DNA of 64,000 nt. It comes from Archangium gephyra. Lineage in GTDB: Bacteria > Myxococcota > Myxococcia > Myxococcales > Myxococcaceae. Both the position numbers and the translations under genes were made by a program. Below, one piece after another: positions 35,405 to 44,618 of the stretch. The DNA lies in NCBI GenBank assembly GCA_003243425.1, contig QFQP01000020.1, positions 62,001-126,000 of the forward strand, read 5' to 3'. The notes beneath the pieces were generated by a model. That model had not been told where the DNA came from and searched no databases. It saw only the letters and a list, made by a program, of their open reading frames with translations. Position 1 is the stretch's first letter; each line of letters starts with the position of its first letter.

Positions 35405-36685
35405 ATGAACTGGCTGAGGGGAACAGGTCGCTCGCTTCTGGTGCTGCTGTGCTCGCTCGCGGCGTTGCCGGCCCTTGCACAGGAAGTCGCCAAGTCGCCG
35501 GGCTTCAAAATCGGTGACGGTGCGCTGCACCCGTACCTGCAGCTCGACGCGCGCTACGACTCGCTCGTCGGCTATTTCAATCTCGACTCAGCCGGCAATC
35601 TCGTGCCGTCGGGTGAGTTGGTGCTGCACGCGCGGCCTGGCGTGAGGTTCGACCTCACCACGCCGTCGACCTCGGTCGCCTTCAACGGCAACGCCGAATA
35701 CCTCTGGTTCACGGGCCTCATCTCGCCTGGCTCTCGGGCTCTGTCTCGACTGCAGGCCTCGGTGGGTCTCGACACCGCCTTCAACAAAGACGGTGCGGTG
35801 GAGTTTCAGCTCGGCGACCAGCTGACGCGCAGCGACCGCACCCAGAACCCCGCGCTCGGCATCGGCGCGATCTCGCTCTTCAACAACGTCTACCTCGCAG
35901 CGCCCATCCACCCGGGTGGCCGTGCGCTCGAGGTCACGCCGAAGGTCGCGTGGTCGGTCGAGTTCTTCGAGCGACTCGTCAACGGCATCGCCAACTTCTG
36001 CCCGGCCGGCACGCCCGCGTGTGAGCCCTCGCAGTCGAACTACAGCAACCTGAACTTCGGAGCCAACGCCCGCTGGCGCTTCCTCCCCAAGACGGCCGTC
36101 ATCGTCGACGTGAACGCGGACTGGCGGTACTACTTCAACGACCCGACCAACGGAAAAGTGATCTTCCGCTCGTTGGCTGGTCTTGGCGGCCTCATCACGC
36201 CGCGCATCTCGGCGACGCTGCTGGGCGGCTACGCCGGTGACTTCACCAACGGTTCGATTCACACGTTCATCGCCAACGCAGAGCTCGGGTACACCGTCTC
36301 CGAGTCGACCCGGATCGCCATCGGCTACTCGCGAAATGCACTGCCGGTGCCCATCGTCGGGACGCTCATCGACGACCGCGGCTACCTGCGCGGCGGCGTT
36401 GGCTTCCTCAGCAACCGTTTGACCTTCAATGGCCAGTTCTCGGTCGACTACCTCACGTTCCTCAGCGCACCGACGAACGCAGCAGCGCCGACGCCGAACC
36501 CGACGCGCAGCGACGTGGTGCTCGCCCTCAGCGTGGGGCCCAACTTCGTGGTCACTTCGTGGTTCGACATCGGCGCGGGCTACACGCTGTCGTACCGCAC
36601 GACGCAGAACGTGACGGGCCCTGCCCTGCTCGGCCTCAACTACCTGCGGCACGAGGCGATGCTTCGCCTCGACTTCCACTACTGA
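35405..36685 (+). CDS. Outer-membrane beta-barrel porin, Wzp-like
   Basis: A 426-residue protein: signal peptide (about 1-26, ending ALAQ), then about 400 residues of alternating strands with aromatic girdle residues (LQLDARYDSLVGYFNLD, WRFLPKTAVIVDVNADWRYYF) and a final RLDFHY typical of barrel ends. In Myxococcus, barrels of this kind (WzpX/S/B) pair with short OPX proteins that lack their own membrane pore, and here the OPX gene starts two bases after the stop. ATG 35405 is chosen because it opens the signal peptide; the longest frame begins at 35330. Confidence 0.75.
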   Translation: MNWLRGTGRSLLVLLCSLAALPALAQEVAKSPGFKIGDGALHPYLQLDARYDSLVGYFNLDSAGNLVPSGELVLHARPGVRFDLTTPSTSVAFNGNAEYLWFTGLISPGSRALSRLQASVGLDTAFNKDGAVEFQLGDQLTRSDRTQNPALGIGAISLFNNVYLAAPIHPGGRALEVTPKVAWSVEFFERLVNGIANFCPAGTPACEPSQSNYSNLNFGANARWRFLPKTAVIVDVNADWRYYFNDPTNGKVIFRSLAGLGGLITPRISATLLGGYAGDFTNGSIHTFIANAELGYTVSESTRIAIGYSRNALPVPIVGTLIDDRGYLRGGVGFLSNRLTFNGQFSVDYLTFLSAPTNAAAPTPNPTRSDVVLALSVGPNFVVTSWFDIGAGYTLSYRTTQNVTGPALLGLNYLRHEAMLRLDFHY

Positions 36686-36686
36686 A

Positions 36687-37289
36687 ATGCGCGCGCTGTA
36701 CCTGTCGCTCGCGGCCGTTCTGAGCCTGAGCGCGTGCGTCGCCCCACGTGGGAGCGGCGGCGACGTCAGCGCCGACAAGCTGATGAGCGACACGGCCGTC
36801 GCCAACACGCTGGCCGCGAATGATCTCCTCGAAGTGCGCGTGTACCAGGAGGCCGACCTCTCGGGCGTGTATCGCGTCGACACCGACGGGCACATCGACT
36901 TTCCGCTCTGCGGCAAGGTGAAGGTGCAGGGGCTCACGCCCGGCGGCGCGGCGGAAGCCATCACCGCGTGTCTCAAGAATGGCTACGTGCGCCGCCCGCA
37001 GGTCTCTGCGCTCGTGAAGGAGTTCAACTCCAAGAAGGTCTTCGTCTTCGGCGAAGTGACCAAGCCGGGCTCGTTCCCCTACGAAGACGGCATGACCATC
37101 GTGCACGCGATCTCGCAGGCTGGCGGGCTCCTGCGCACGGCCTCGAAGAACAACGTGAACGTCACCCGCGTCGTCGAAGGCAAAGAAGTGAAGTTGCCCG
37201 TGAAGGTCGAAGACATCGTCATCGGCCGCGCGAAGAACTTCACCGTGCAGCCCGGCGACATCATCTTCGTGCCTGAGAGCTTCCTCTAA
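36687..37289 (+). CDS. Short OPX (Wza-like) polysaccharide export lipoprotein
   Basis: A 200-residue lipoprotein: lipobox LSAC (Cys17), a PES/Poly_export domain (about 40-115: NDLLEVRVYQEADLSGVYRV and GHIDFPLCGKV) and one SLBB domain (about 118-190: VFGEVTKPGSFPYEDGMTI). At about half the length of E. coli Wza it lacks the C-terminal alpha-barrel, so export should need the neighbouring barrel. Such a gene (WzaB, biosurfactant polysaccharide) lies near mglBA in M. xanthus by my recollection. Its stop overlaps the convergent phosphatase stop by four bases. Confidence 0.85.
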   Translation: MRALYLSLAAVLSLSACVAPRGSGGDVSADKLMSDTAVANTLAANDLLEVRVYQEADLSGVYRVDTDGHIDFPLCGKVKVQGLTPGGAAEAITACLKNGYVRRPQVSALVKEFNSKKVFVFGEVTKPGSFPYEDGMTIVHAISQAGGLLRTASKNNVNVTRVVEGKEVKLPVKVEDIVIGRAKNFTVQPGDIIFVPESFL

Positions 37290-38083
37290 CGCGGCGTCGT
37301 CGCCACGAAGTCGGCGCACTCGCGCGCGAGCGCTTCGGCGATGCCAGGGGCCGCGGCCATGATGTCACTGGCCAGCGGCGACCACGGCTGGCTGCCGAGC
37401 TGACGCATCACGCCGCCGGCCTCGGTCACCAGCAGACCGCCCGCGGCGATGTCCCAAGGCTTCAGACCGAACTCGAAGAACCCGTCGAAGCGGCCGGCCG
37501 CGACGTACGCGAGCTCGAGCGCCGCGCTGCCCATGCGCCGCATGCCCTGGGCCTGCGTGAGCAACCGGCCGAGCAACCCCAACGGCGCCTGTGGCCGTTC
37601 ACGCACGTCGTACGGAAAGCCGGTGCACAACAGCGCCCGTTCGAGTGACCCGGCCGGGCTCGCGCGCAACACCCGCCCGTTGAGCGACGCGCCCTGCCCT
37701 CGGCCCGCGCTGAAGCACTCATCGCGGAGCGGGTCGAGCACCACGCCCGCCACCAGCCCCCGCTGATCTTCCACCGCGAGCGTCACGCAGAAGTGAGGAA
37801 CGCCGTGCGCGTAGTTGACCGTGCCATCGAGCGGGTCGACGAACCAGCGGTAGCCGCCAGCCGCGCCGTGTGCGCCGTCTTCTTCCGACAGCACCGCGTG
37901 CGACGGCACTTCTCGCGCGAGACGACCGAGAATCAATGCTTCACTCGCGCGATCGGCGTCAGTCACGAGGTCGGTGTCTCGGCCCTTGAACTCGACCGTG
38001 CGGGTCTTTTCGAAGCGCTCGCGAAGCACGGCGCCGGCGTCGCGCGCGATCGACTCTGCGAGGGCCCGAAGCTCGGCCGTCAC
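37286..38083 (-). CDS. Inositol monophosphatase family protein
   Basis: A 265-residue Mg2+-dependent phosphatase of the IMPase/CysQ/SuhB group. Metal-site motifs are LSEEDG, DPLDGTVNY and the C-terminal KPWDIAAGGLLV. The substrate may be inositol phosphate or a related sugar phosphate. The GTG start overlaps the stop of the TlpA-like gene (GTGA), so it is the last gene of a five-gene operon. Confidence 0.88.
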   Translation of the reverse strand: MTAELRALAESIARDAGAVLRERFEKTRTVEFKGRDTDLVTDADRASEALILGRLAREVPSHAVLSEEDGAHGAAGGYRWFVDPLDGTVNYAHGVPHFCVTLAVEDQRGLVAGVVLDPLRDECFSAGRGQGASLNGRVLRASPAGSLERALLCTGFPYDVRERPQAPLGLLGRLLTQAQGMRRMGSAALELAYVAAGRFDGFFEFGLKPWDIAAGGLLVTEAGGVMRQLGSQPWSPLASDIMAAAPGIAEALARECADFVATTPR

Positions 38084-38616
38084 TTCGGTTCCGGTTCCGC
38101 GAGCAACGTCTCGATCTCTTCGAGCCAACCTGCGAGCTGGCCCTCGTCGAAGCCTTCGTGCACGTGCCGGAGCACGCCGCGCTTGTCGATGAGGAACGTG
38201 GTGGGCATCAACTTCACCTTGAGCGCCGCCTCGCTGACCTTCGCCTCGGGGTCGAGCAACACCGGCAAGTCGACCTTCGCATCCTGCATGAAGGGCGCGA
38301 TCAACTTCTGCTCGGCGTCGATGTTGATGGCGTAGACCTTGAGCCCGCGGGGCGCGAACTGCTGGGCGATGTCCTGGTACAGCGGGAGCGCGTCGCGGCA
38401 CGGGTCGCACCACGTCGCCCACACATCGAGCAGCACCACGTGCCCGCGGTCGGAGCGCAGGGTCCACGAATCGCCGGAAGGAAACCGTGGCAGCGTGAGC
38501 TGCAGCGCCTCGGTGTTCACGTCGGAACGAACGAGCGGCGTCACCAGCTGAGGGCCACGCGGCGCGAGGTTGCAGGCCGCGAACGGAAGAAGAAGCGCAA
38601 CGACGAGGTGCTTCAT
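38080..38616 (-). CDS. TlpA-like thioredoxin-fold lipoprotein
   Basis: A 178-residue lipoprotein: lipobox FAAC (Cys15), then a thioredoxin fold with WCDPC (Cys70, Cys73) and the cis-Pro segment LMPTTFLID. It should act as a thiol-disulphide reductant on the periplasmic face of the envelope. Its ATG overlaps the mpl stop (ATGA). Confidence 0.87.
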   Translation of the reverse strand: MKHLVVALLLPFAACNLAPRGPQLVTPLVRSDVNTEALQLTLPRFPSGDSWTLRSDRGHVVLLDVWATWCDPCRDALPLYQDIAQQFAPRGLKVYAINIDAEQKLIAPFMQDAKVDLPVLLDPEAKVSEAALKVKLMPTTFLIDKRGVLRHVHEGFDEGQLAGWLEEIETLLAEPEPK

Positions 38617-40070
38617 GAGCGGGCTCCCAGACGCGTGAGCAATGAGTCGATGAAGCCACCGAAGCTCCCGTTGGACATGACGAGAATCACGTCGCCAGGC
38701 TTCGCTTCACTGGCCACCTCGTCGAGCAGCGCTGCGACCGTCACCTCGGCACGAGCGGGAATTCCGTGCGCCGTGAGTTCCTTCGCGAGCAACGGAACGT
38801 CGAGCTCTTCGCCCGCGGGGATCTTGTCGTGTCGCTCGGGGACTTTGATGGACGCGCGCGCCGCGCCTTCGAACGAGCGCGCGTATTCCTGCTGGTGAAT
38901 GTTGCGGCGCGAGGTGTTGGAGCGCGGCTCGAACACCGCCCACACACGCCGACCTGCATAGCGCGCGGCCACCGCAGCGATGGTTTCCTTCACCGCGGTC
39001 GGGTGGTGCGCAAAGTCGTCGATGACCATGACGCCGCCGGGTTCGCCACGAACCTCCTGACGACGCTTCACCCCGGCGAACGACCCGAAGCCTGCGCGCA
39101 GCTCGTCGAACGACATGCCCACAGCGAGACCGGCGGCGAACACACCGAGCGCGTTCTCGACGTTGTGGGCGCCGGCCATCGGCAGCAACACCGAACCGAG
39201 TGACCGACCGTCGACCACCACTTCGAACCGCGCCCCTTCATGACCGAGCGTCAGCTTCTCGGCGTGAACGTCACCTTCGCGAACGCCATAGGTGACGACG
39301 CGCGCAGCACTCGTGCGAGCGAGGCGAACCGCGTTCGGCCAGGCGGCGCTCACGGCGATGGTCCCGTTCGCGGGCACGAGCTTGACCAACTTCTCGAACG
39401 ACGCCTCGTAGTGCGGCAGGTCTCGATAGATGTCGGCGTGGTCGAACTCGACGCTGGTGAGAATGAGCGTCTTCGGCTGGTAGTGCAGGAACTTGGGGCC
39501 CTTGTCGAAGTACGCGGTGTCGTACTCGTCGCCTTCGACGACGAAGTGCGCGCCCTTCCCCAGTCGGTAGTTGCCCGAATAGTTCTGGGTGACGCCGCCG
39601 ACGAGGAAGGTCGGATCTTTCCCCGCAGCCGCGAGCACGTGCCCCATCAACGACGACGTCGTGGTCTTACCGTGCGTACCGGCGACGACGATGGAATGCC
39701 GCTGCTTCAAGAAGAGCGACCCCAGCGCGGCGGGAAAACTCATCTGCGGAAGCTTGCGCTCACGCACGGCGGTCGCTTCGACGTTCACGCGGCGAATGAC
39801 GTTGCCGATGATGACGAGGTCGGGCTTCGCGACGTCGAGGTTCGCCGGCGCATACGGCGTGAGCGTCGTGATGCCCCACTTCTCGAGCATCGTGCTCATC
39901 GGCGGGTACACGTTCTCGTCGCTGCCGGTGACCTCGTAGCCCGCGGCCTTCAACATGCCGGCGAAGCTGCCCATGCCGGTGCCGCCGACGCCGACGAGGT
40001 GAATACGTTTCGGGAACGAAGGATCGACGGTGTCGAGGGTGAGACCGTTGTCGTCAGGAGCAGCAGACAT
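38613..40070 (-). CDS. mpl: UDP-N-acetylmuramate:L-Ala-gamma-D-Glu-meso-DAP ligase Mpl
   Basis: A 485-residue Mur ligase that reattaches recycled murein tripeptide to UDP-MurNAc. The N-terminal Rossmann segment IHLVGVGGTGMGSFAGML, the ATP loop GTHGKTTTSSL, the SVEFDHADIYRD segment and the DDFAHHPTA motif are all present, and the arrangement is that of Mpl rather than MurC. It lies in an operon with an LD-carboxypeptidase (which frees the tripeptide) and a serine hydrolase, which fits peptidoglycan recycling. Confidence 0.92.
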   Translation of the reverse strand: MSAAPDDNGLTLDTVDPSFPKRIHLVGVGGTGMGSFAGMLKAAGYEVTGSDENVYPPMSTMLEKWGITTLTPYAPANLDVAKPDLVIIGNVIRRVNVEATAVRERKLPQMSFPAALGSLFLKQRHSIVVAGTHGKTTTSSLMGHVLAAAGKDPTFLVGGVTQNYSGNYRLGKGAHFVVEGDEYDTAYFDKGPKFLHYQPKTLILTSVEFDHADIYRDLPHYEASFEKLVKLVPANGTIAVSAAWPNAVRLARTSAARVVTYGVREGDVHAEKLTLGHEGARFEVVVDGRSLGSVLLPMAGAHNVENALGVFAAGLAVGMSFDELRAGFGSFAGVKRRQEVRGEPGGVMVIDDFAHHPTAVKETIAAVAARYAGRRVWAVFEPRSNTSRRNIHQQEYARSFEGAARASIKVPERHDKIPAGEELDVPLLAKELTAHGIPARAEVTVAALLDEVASEAKPGDVILVMSNGSFGGFIDSLLTRLGARS

Positions 40071-40085
40071 GAGGTGCGGAACCTC

Positions 40086-41096
40086 TCACTCCAGCCCGAG
40101 GTCGTCGAGGACGGCGTCGTGCACCAGCGGGCGGTATTCACGAATGCGGATGTTGGCGCGGCCGAGCGCGACGCGATTGGTGAGAAACGCGACGACGAGC
40201 TGGCGATCGAAATCGATCCACAGGCTCGTGCCCGTGAAACCGAGATGCCCTATCGCCCCGCGCGGGCCCTTCTTCCCGAAGCGTGGCCCGCACGACGCGC
40301 CCTCGGGTGACGGTGTGTCGAAGCCGAAGGTGCGCGTGCTGCCAGGCGTCGTCACGTCGGGGCCCCACGGCGCGCGCCAGCGCCCATCGAGCATCGCCTG
40401 ACCGAACCGCGCGACGTCGATGGCCGTCGAGAACAGCCCCGCGTGGCCCGAGACCCCGTCCATCGCCCACGCGTTGTCGTCGTCGACTTCGGCGAAGCCC
40501 GTTGGAACGCACGCCATGTTCCACATGCCTTCCTGACCGGGTGCAGGCTCACGCGGGCGCGTGGTTCCGGTCGGCGCGAACTCGGCCGGCAGCGGCAGGC
40601 ACGAGGACAGCCTCCGGTAGCCGGCGCTCAGGCCCAGCGGCGAAGCGATGCGCTGCGCGAAGAGCGCGTCGAGCGTCAGACCAGACGCGGCTTCGAGCAC
40701 GGCGCCGAGCTGAATGAAGCCGAGGTCGCTGTAGACGGCTTTGCGTTCATGCGCGCGCGCCGTACCGATGGCGCCGTCACGGGGATTCACGCCGGGCTGT
40801 GAGAAGAATGGAACGAACGCCGGCAGACCACTCCGGTGAAAGAGCAGATCTTCGAGCGTCGCGTCGATCTTCGCCTCGGGGAGCCAACGCTGAACAGGCT
40901 CGTCAACACGAAGCGACAGGTCGAGCACGAGCGCCGTGGTGCTCATCACCTTGGTCACCGACGCGATGTCGAACACGCACGCTGACGACGCATTGCCCGC
41001 CGAGATCACGTGGCGCCCAGCGTGGAACACCTCGAGCCGCGCGAGCGGAAACGCACCTTCATCGACACCACGCGAGAGCAGCGCAGCCGACCTCAC
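40086..41096 (-). CDS. Serine hydrolase, beta-lactamase/EstB family
   Basis: A 336-residue protein of the class C beta-lactamase and PBP-like family. The nucleophile motif is SVTK in DIASVTKVMS, followed by the YSDLGF motif in the Tyr position and a late GHLGFTG in the KTG-like position. No signal peptide was found, so it may act in the cytoplasm or on an ester. GTG 41096 overlaps the LD-carboxypeptidase stop (GTGA); the frame open to 41201 would run into that gene. Confidence 0.8.
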   Translation of the reverse strand: MRSAALLSRGVDEGAFPLARLEVFHAGRHVISAGNASSACVFDIASVTKVMSTTALVLDLSLRVDEPVQRWLPEAKIDATLEDLLFHRSGLPAFVPFFSQPGVNPRDGAIGTARAHERKAVYSDLGFIQLGAVLEAASGLTLDALFAQRIASPLGLSAGYRRLSSCLPLPAEFAPTGTTRPREPAPGQEGMWNMACVPTGFAEVDDDNAWAMDGVSGHAGLFSTAIDVARFGQAMLDGRWRAPWGPDVTTPGSTRTFGFDTPSPEGASCGPRFGKKGPRGAIGHLGFTGTSLWIDFDRQLVVAFLTNRVALGRANIRIREYRPLVHDAVLDDLGLE

Positions 41097-41968
41097 ACCA
41101 CGACCTCGAGCGTCTTCGCCGTCGCGTCGAGCTTCACCGTGGCGCCCAACATCACGGGTTGATTCACGGCGCCATGGCCGATGTCGAAGCCCGCAGCACA
41201 CGGAACCCCGAGCTGCTGAGCGAGTTCGTCGAGGACGTCAGCGTGCGTGTACGGCGCGTCTTTCTCGTCGCAACCGGTGAACTCGCCGAACACCACGCCC
41301 GCGAGGCCGTCGAGCAGCCCCGCGAGTTTCAAATGTGTCCACATGCGGTCGAGGCGATAGGGCCGCTCACCGACGTCTTCGAGCAACAGCACCGCGCCGC
41401 GAAGCGACGGGAGATACGGCGTACCGATGAGCCGCGTGAGCACCGACAGATTTCCGCCGAGCAGGGGCCCCGTGGCGACGCCCGCGGTGACGGTGCGACG
41501 CCCCGGCAACGCAGCCACTGCTTCACCTTCGAGACACGCGAACAGACGCCGCACCACCTCGTCTGGCTGTTTGCCGAGCTGCGTGAGCACCGGCGCGTGC
41601 AGCGACCTCCAACCGGAACGCTGAGCGGCGAGATGAAGCGCGGTGATGTCGGAGAACCCCACGATGTGGCGCGGCGTTCCGAAGCGCAGCGACGGCAGCA
41701 GCCGCATCGCGCCGTAGCCTCCACGAGCGGCGAACACGGCGCGCACGTCTTTCGCGTCGAGGGCGTGCTGCAGCTGCGACGAACGGCTCGCGTCGGTGCC
41801 AGCGAGGTAGCGATGGGTGTCGAACAACTGCTCGGTGAAGAGGGGCCGGTAGCGCGACGCCAGCACGTCGAGGCCCTTGTCGAACGACGGGCGATCGAAC
41901 GGGCCGGCGGGTGCGACGACGGCGACGGCATCGCCCGGACGGAGCGGAGGAGGCGCGAGAAAGCTCAC
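41093..41968 (-). CDS. LD-carboxypeptidase (S66 family), LdcA-like
   Basis: A 291-residue enzyme that removes the terminal D-Ala from murein tetrapeptides during recycling. RPGDAVAVVAPAGP at the start, ARGGYGAMRLL, GFSDITALH (with the catalytic Ser) and the C-terminal GFDIGHGAVNQPVMLG with the His are the family's signatures. First gene of the five-gene operon, diverging from the gene at 42008. Confidence 0.9.
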   Translation of the reverse strand: MSFLAPPPLRPGDAVAVVAPAGPFDRPSFDKGLDVLASRYRPLFTEQLFDTHRYLAGTDASRSSQLQHALDAKDVRAVFAARGGYGAMRLLPSLRFGTPRHIVGFSDITALHLAAQRSGWRSLHAPVLTQLGKQPDEVVRRLFACLEGEAVAALPGRRTVTAGVATGPLLGGNLSVLTRLIGTPYLPSLRGAVLLLEDVGERPYRLDRMWTHLKLAGLLDGLAGVVFGEFTGCDEKDAPYTHADVLDELAQQLGVPCAAGFDIGHGAVNQPVMLGATVKLDATAKTLEVVV

Positions 41969-42007
41969 GTCTCCGGTTGTACAGCGAAGGTGCTGTAGAG
42001 TCGTGGC

Positions 42008-42853
42008 GTGCCGTCAGCAGCGCCGAAGCCCGAAGCGAAGAAGCTCCCGTTCCCGATTCCGTGGGGCCTCTTCATCGTGCTCGACCTCTACGCGGTGGGC
42101 GTCGCCGGCTACATCTGGGCGACGTACTACAATGCGCCCGAGTACCAGGCAGCGGTGTCGTACGCGAAGGCGCTGAAGCTCCTCGGCGTCGACGACGGTC
42201 GCAAGTGCAGCGAAGCCGAGCTGGTGCGCGCCTTCGGGCTCACGCTCGAGGCCGCGCGCTTGATGCCTCAGGAGCGCGGCCTCGTGGAGCACCTCGAGAA
42301 TCTCCGGCATCGCTTCGACGAGCGGAAATTCAAACTTCCGCCGCAGCTCAAGCAGCACGCAGAGATGATGTCGGCCAACACGTTGCGCATCGAGCAGTCG
42401 AAGAAGGCGTGGCTGGTGGTCGGCACGCGCGATCGCGGTTGGGGGCCCGAGCAATTGCTGAGGGGCCCGGAGCGCGCCGTGTTGTGGAGCATTCCCGGCG
42501 CGGTCTTCATCATCGCGTTCTGGGCGTACACGCGCTTCAGCCATCGCGCAGCTCGCGCCAGGGAGCACGAAGACCAGCTCAAGGCGCAGGAACGCGAAGT
42601 CGACGAACTCGGCAACTTCCGGCGGGGGCTCAAGAGCGCTGATGAATGGCGCCCGCCGAAAGAGCCCGAGTGGCGTCCGCCTCCGCAGAAGCGTGATGAC
42701 GAGGCAGACACGCTCGCGTCGCCGCGGTCGGTGCGCGCGCGACCTCCGTCGCAGGTCGGCGCGAAGGCCGTCACGCGCAGACCGGTGACGCGCCCCCCGA
42801 CCGCGGGTTCTGGCGTGAAGCCGGTGAAGCGGCGGCCGCCGAGCGACGACTGA
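42008..42853 (+). CDS. Membrane protein of unknown function
   Basis: A 281-residue protein with two likely membrane segments (about 17-37, IPWGLFIVLDLYAVGVAGYIW, and about 158-177, VLWSIPGAVFIIAFWAYTRF) enclosing a helical domain. The C-terminal tail (about 185-281) is highly basic and Pro/Arg-rich. The GTG start is assumed. No family was recognised. It meets the methyltransferase gene head-on: the two stops are adjacent. Confidence 0.6.
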   Translation: MPSAAPKPEAKKLPFPIPWGLFIVLDLYAVGVAGYIWATYYNAPEYQAAVSYAKALKLLGVDDGRKCSEAELVRAFGLTLEAARLMPQERGLVEHLENLRHRFDERKFKLPPQLKQHAEMMSANTLRIEQSKKAWLVVGTRDRGWGPEQLLRGPERAVLWSIPGAVFIIAFWAYTRFSHRAARAREHEDQLKAQEREVDELGNFRRGLKSADEWRPPKEPEWRPPPQKRDDEADTLASPRSVRARPPSQVGAKAVTRRPVTRPPTAGSGVKPVKRRPPSDD

Positions 42854-44038
42854 TCAACGTTCGAACACGGCAGCGAAGAAACCGTCGGTGCCGTGACGAT
42901 GGGGCGCCAGAGACAGACAGCCACGCGCGTCGAGCAGCGCGTCTGGCAAAGAGGGCCGCACCAGCTTCAGTCCGCTCTTCACCGCATCGGTGACGACGTC
43001 TTCGTTCTCTTCCGGCGTCATCGTGCAGGTCGCGTAGACGAGACGACCACCGTCGGCGAGATGGCGAAGGCCGAGCGCGATGAGCTCGCGTTGAACGACG
43101 GCCATTTCCGCGACGGACTGGGAACGAAGTCGCCACCGGAGATCTGGCCCGCGACGGAGCGTGCCCAGCTCGGAGCACGGCGCGTCGATGAGCACGTGTG
43201 GAATTCGCAGAGCCGCCGGTGGCCGCGCGCCGTGAATGAGGACGTGCGCCCCGGCCTTCGAAGCGCGCGTGCGCAGTCGCTCCAGCTTCGGCAGATCGAT
43301 GTCGGTGGCGTGCACGGTTCCACCCGGCCCCACACGCGCCGCGAGCTGGAGCGCCTTGCCGCCCGCTCCAGCGCAGAGATCGAGCACTTCATCACCGGAG
43401 CGCACGTCGAGCAGAGCACCGAGCAGCTGACTGCCTTCGTCCTGGACCTCGAAGGTGCCGAGAAACGAGGGGCCCAGACCGAGGAGATTCGGACGCGGCG
43501 TGATCACATGAAGCGCGTACGGAGCCCACCGCGCCGGAATGGTCTCGACACCGACCGAACGAAGTCGTGCTGCGAGCGCTGAACGATCGGTCTTCGCGCG
43601 CAGCGTCACCGGCCCCGGGCGATTGAGCACGTCGGCGAGCTGCTCGACCTCGCCTGGAAACCGCGCTTCGAACCGCTCCGCGATCCAGTCGGGAAATGAG
43701 AAGCGGTCCCGCCACGAGGCGACCGGCGAGTCGACGACGTCGACCCCGAGGCGGCTGAACGCGTCGTCGCAGCCACCGAGCCGCGCGAGCTGCGCCAGCC
43801 GTTGAAGGGGCGCACCTTGAAAGCGGCGTCGCCACAGCCCGACCCCGAACAGGGCTTCGGCGCAGACCTGCCGTTGCTCGGCTGTGAAGTGGCGATTGGC
43901 ACGCAGCGTTCGGTCGAGGACACGCTCGGCAGCGTCACCTTCGAGAACGCGCTGCAGCGGCGTTTCGAGCGTGGGCCCCAGACCAGCAAGGTGCGCCCAG
44001 GGCACGGCGGCGAGCCTTCGTTCGGACTCAGTCAGCAT
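42854..44038 (-). CDS. RsmB/NOP-family RNA m5C methyltransferase
   Basis: A 394-residue enzyme that methylates cytosine-5 of RNA, probably 16S rRNA. An N-terminal NusB-like helical part (about 1-100) precedes the Rossmann core, with DLCAGAGGKALQLA (SAM loop), DIDLPKLERL, the Cys of DAPCSELGTLRR and the second catalytic Cys in YATCTMTPEEN. The start ATG 44038 lies inside the end of the HD-gene; GTG 44047 is an alternative. Confidence 0.85.
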   Translation of the reverse strand: MLTESERRLAAVPWAHLAGLGPTLETPLQRVLEGDAAERVLDRTLRANRHFTAEQRQVCAEALFGVGLWRRRFQGAPLQRLAQLARLGGCDDAFSRLGVDVVDSPVASWRDRFSFPDWIAERFEARFPGEVEQLADVLNRPGPVTLRAKTDRSALAARLRSVGVETIPARWAPYALHVITPRPNLLGLGPSFLGTFEVQDEGSQLLGALLDVRSGDEVLDLCAGAGGKALQLAARVGPGGTVHATDIDLPKLERLRTRASKAGAHVLIHGARPPAALRIPHVLIDAPCSELGTLRRGPDLRWRLRSQSVAEMAVVQRELIALGLRHLADGGRLVYATCTMTPEENEDVVTDAVKSGLKLVRPSLPDALLDARGCLSLAPHRHGTDGFFAAVFER

Positions 44039-44618
44039 CGAGGGCACGCCGCAGGTTGGCGCGCGCGGCTGCGTCGAGTCGCGCGTGAAAGAAATCAGAC
44101 AAGAAGATCCGTGGAGCCTCGAGAAGGCGGCTCAGAAATCGTCGGCGATTGAAGCGGTAGATGGGGCCGGGAACGTGTGCATTCTCGACCGCAATCGCGG
44201 CGTCGTAGGCGTCGAAACGCGTGGGTGATCTCCCGAGAATCGCCATGTCGCAGTCGAGAAAGTGACGCGCGTCGTCGTCGACATCTTCGGGGCGCAACCT
44301 GCCGTGGCGGGCGGTCAGCTCGATCAATTCGCGCACGCGCGATGCATCGACATCATGCGGGCCGAACGTGGCGAGCGCGCGCTCGGCAAACTCGGCGCTC
44401 CGCGCTTCGTTGTCGGATCTCCCGGGCTCGTAGATCGCGTCATGAAACACGATGGCGAGGGTCACTTCGCGGGGCGCAGACCAGTGCGGAACGATGTCCA
44501 TGTGCTCCAGCACGTCCTGTACGTGGGCCCACGAGTGGTACGCGCGAGGTGGTGAGTCGTGCGCCGCGACCGCCGCCCGGAAAAGACCTTCAGGCAACGT
44601 GTTCGTCAGTGTTGACAT
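44028..44618 (-). CDS. HD-domain metal-dependent phosphohydrolase
   Basis: A 196-residue protein of the small predicted HD family: YHSWAHVQDVLEH, the HD pair in IVFHDAIYEP, and DNEARSAEFA. The class hydrolyses nucleotides or related phosphates; substrate unknown. Its promoter region overlaps that of the divergent tRNA-Asn gene. Cotranscribed with the methyltransferase downstream. Confidence 0.75.
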   Translation of the reverse strand: MSTLTNTLPEGLFRAAVAAHDSPPRAYHSWAHVQDVLEHMDIVPHWSAPREVTLAIVFHDAIYEPGRSDNEARSAEFAERALATFGPHDVDASRVRELIELTARHGRLRPEDVDDDARHFLDCDMAILGRSPTRFDAYDAAIAVENAHVPGPIYRFNRRRFLSRLLEAPRIFLSDFFHARLDAAARANLRRALDAD

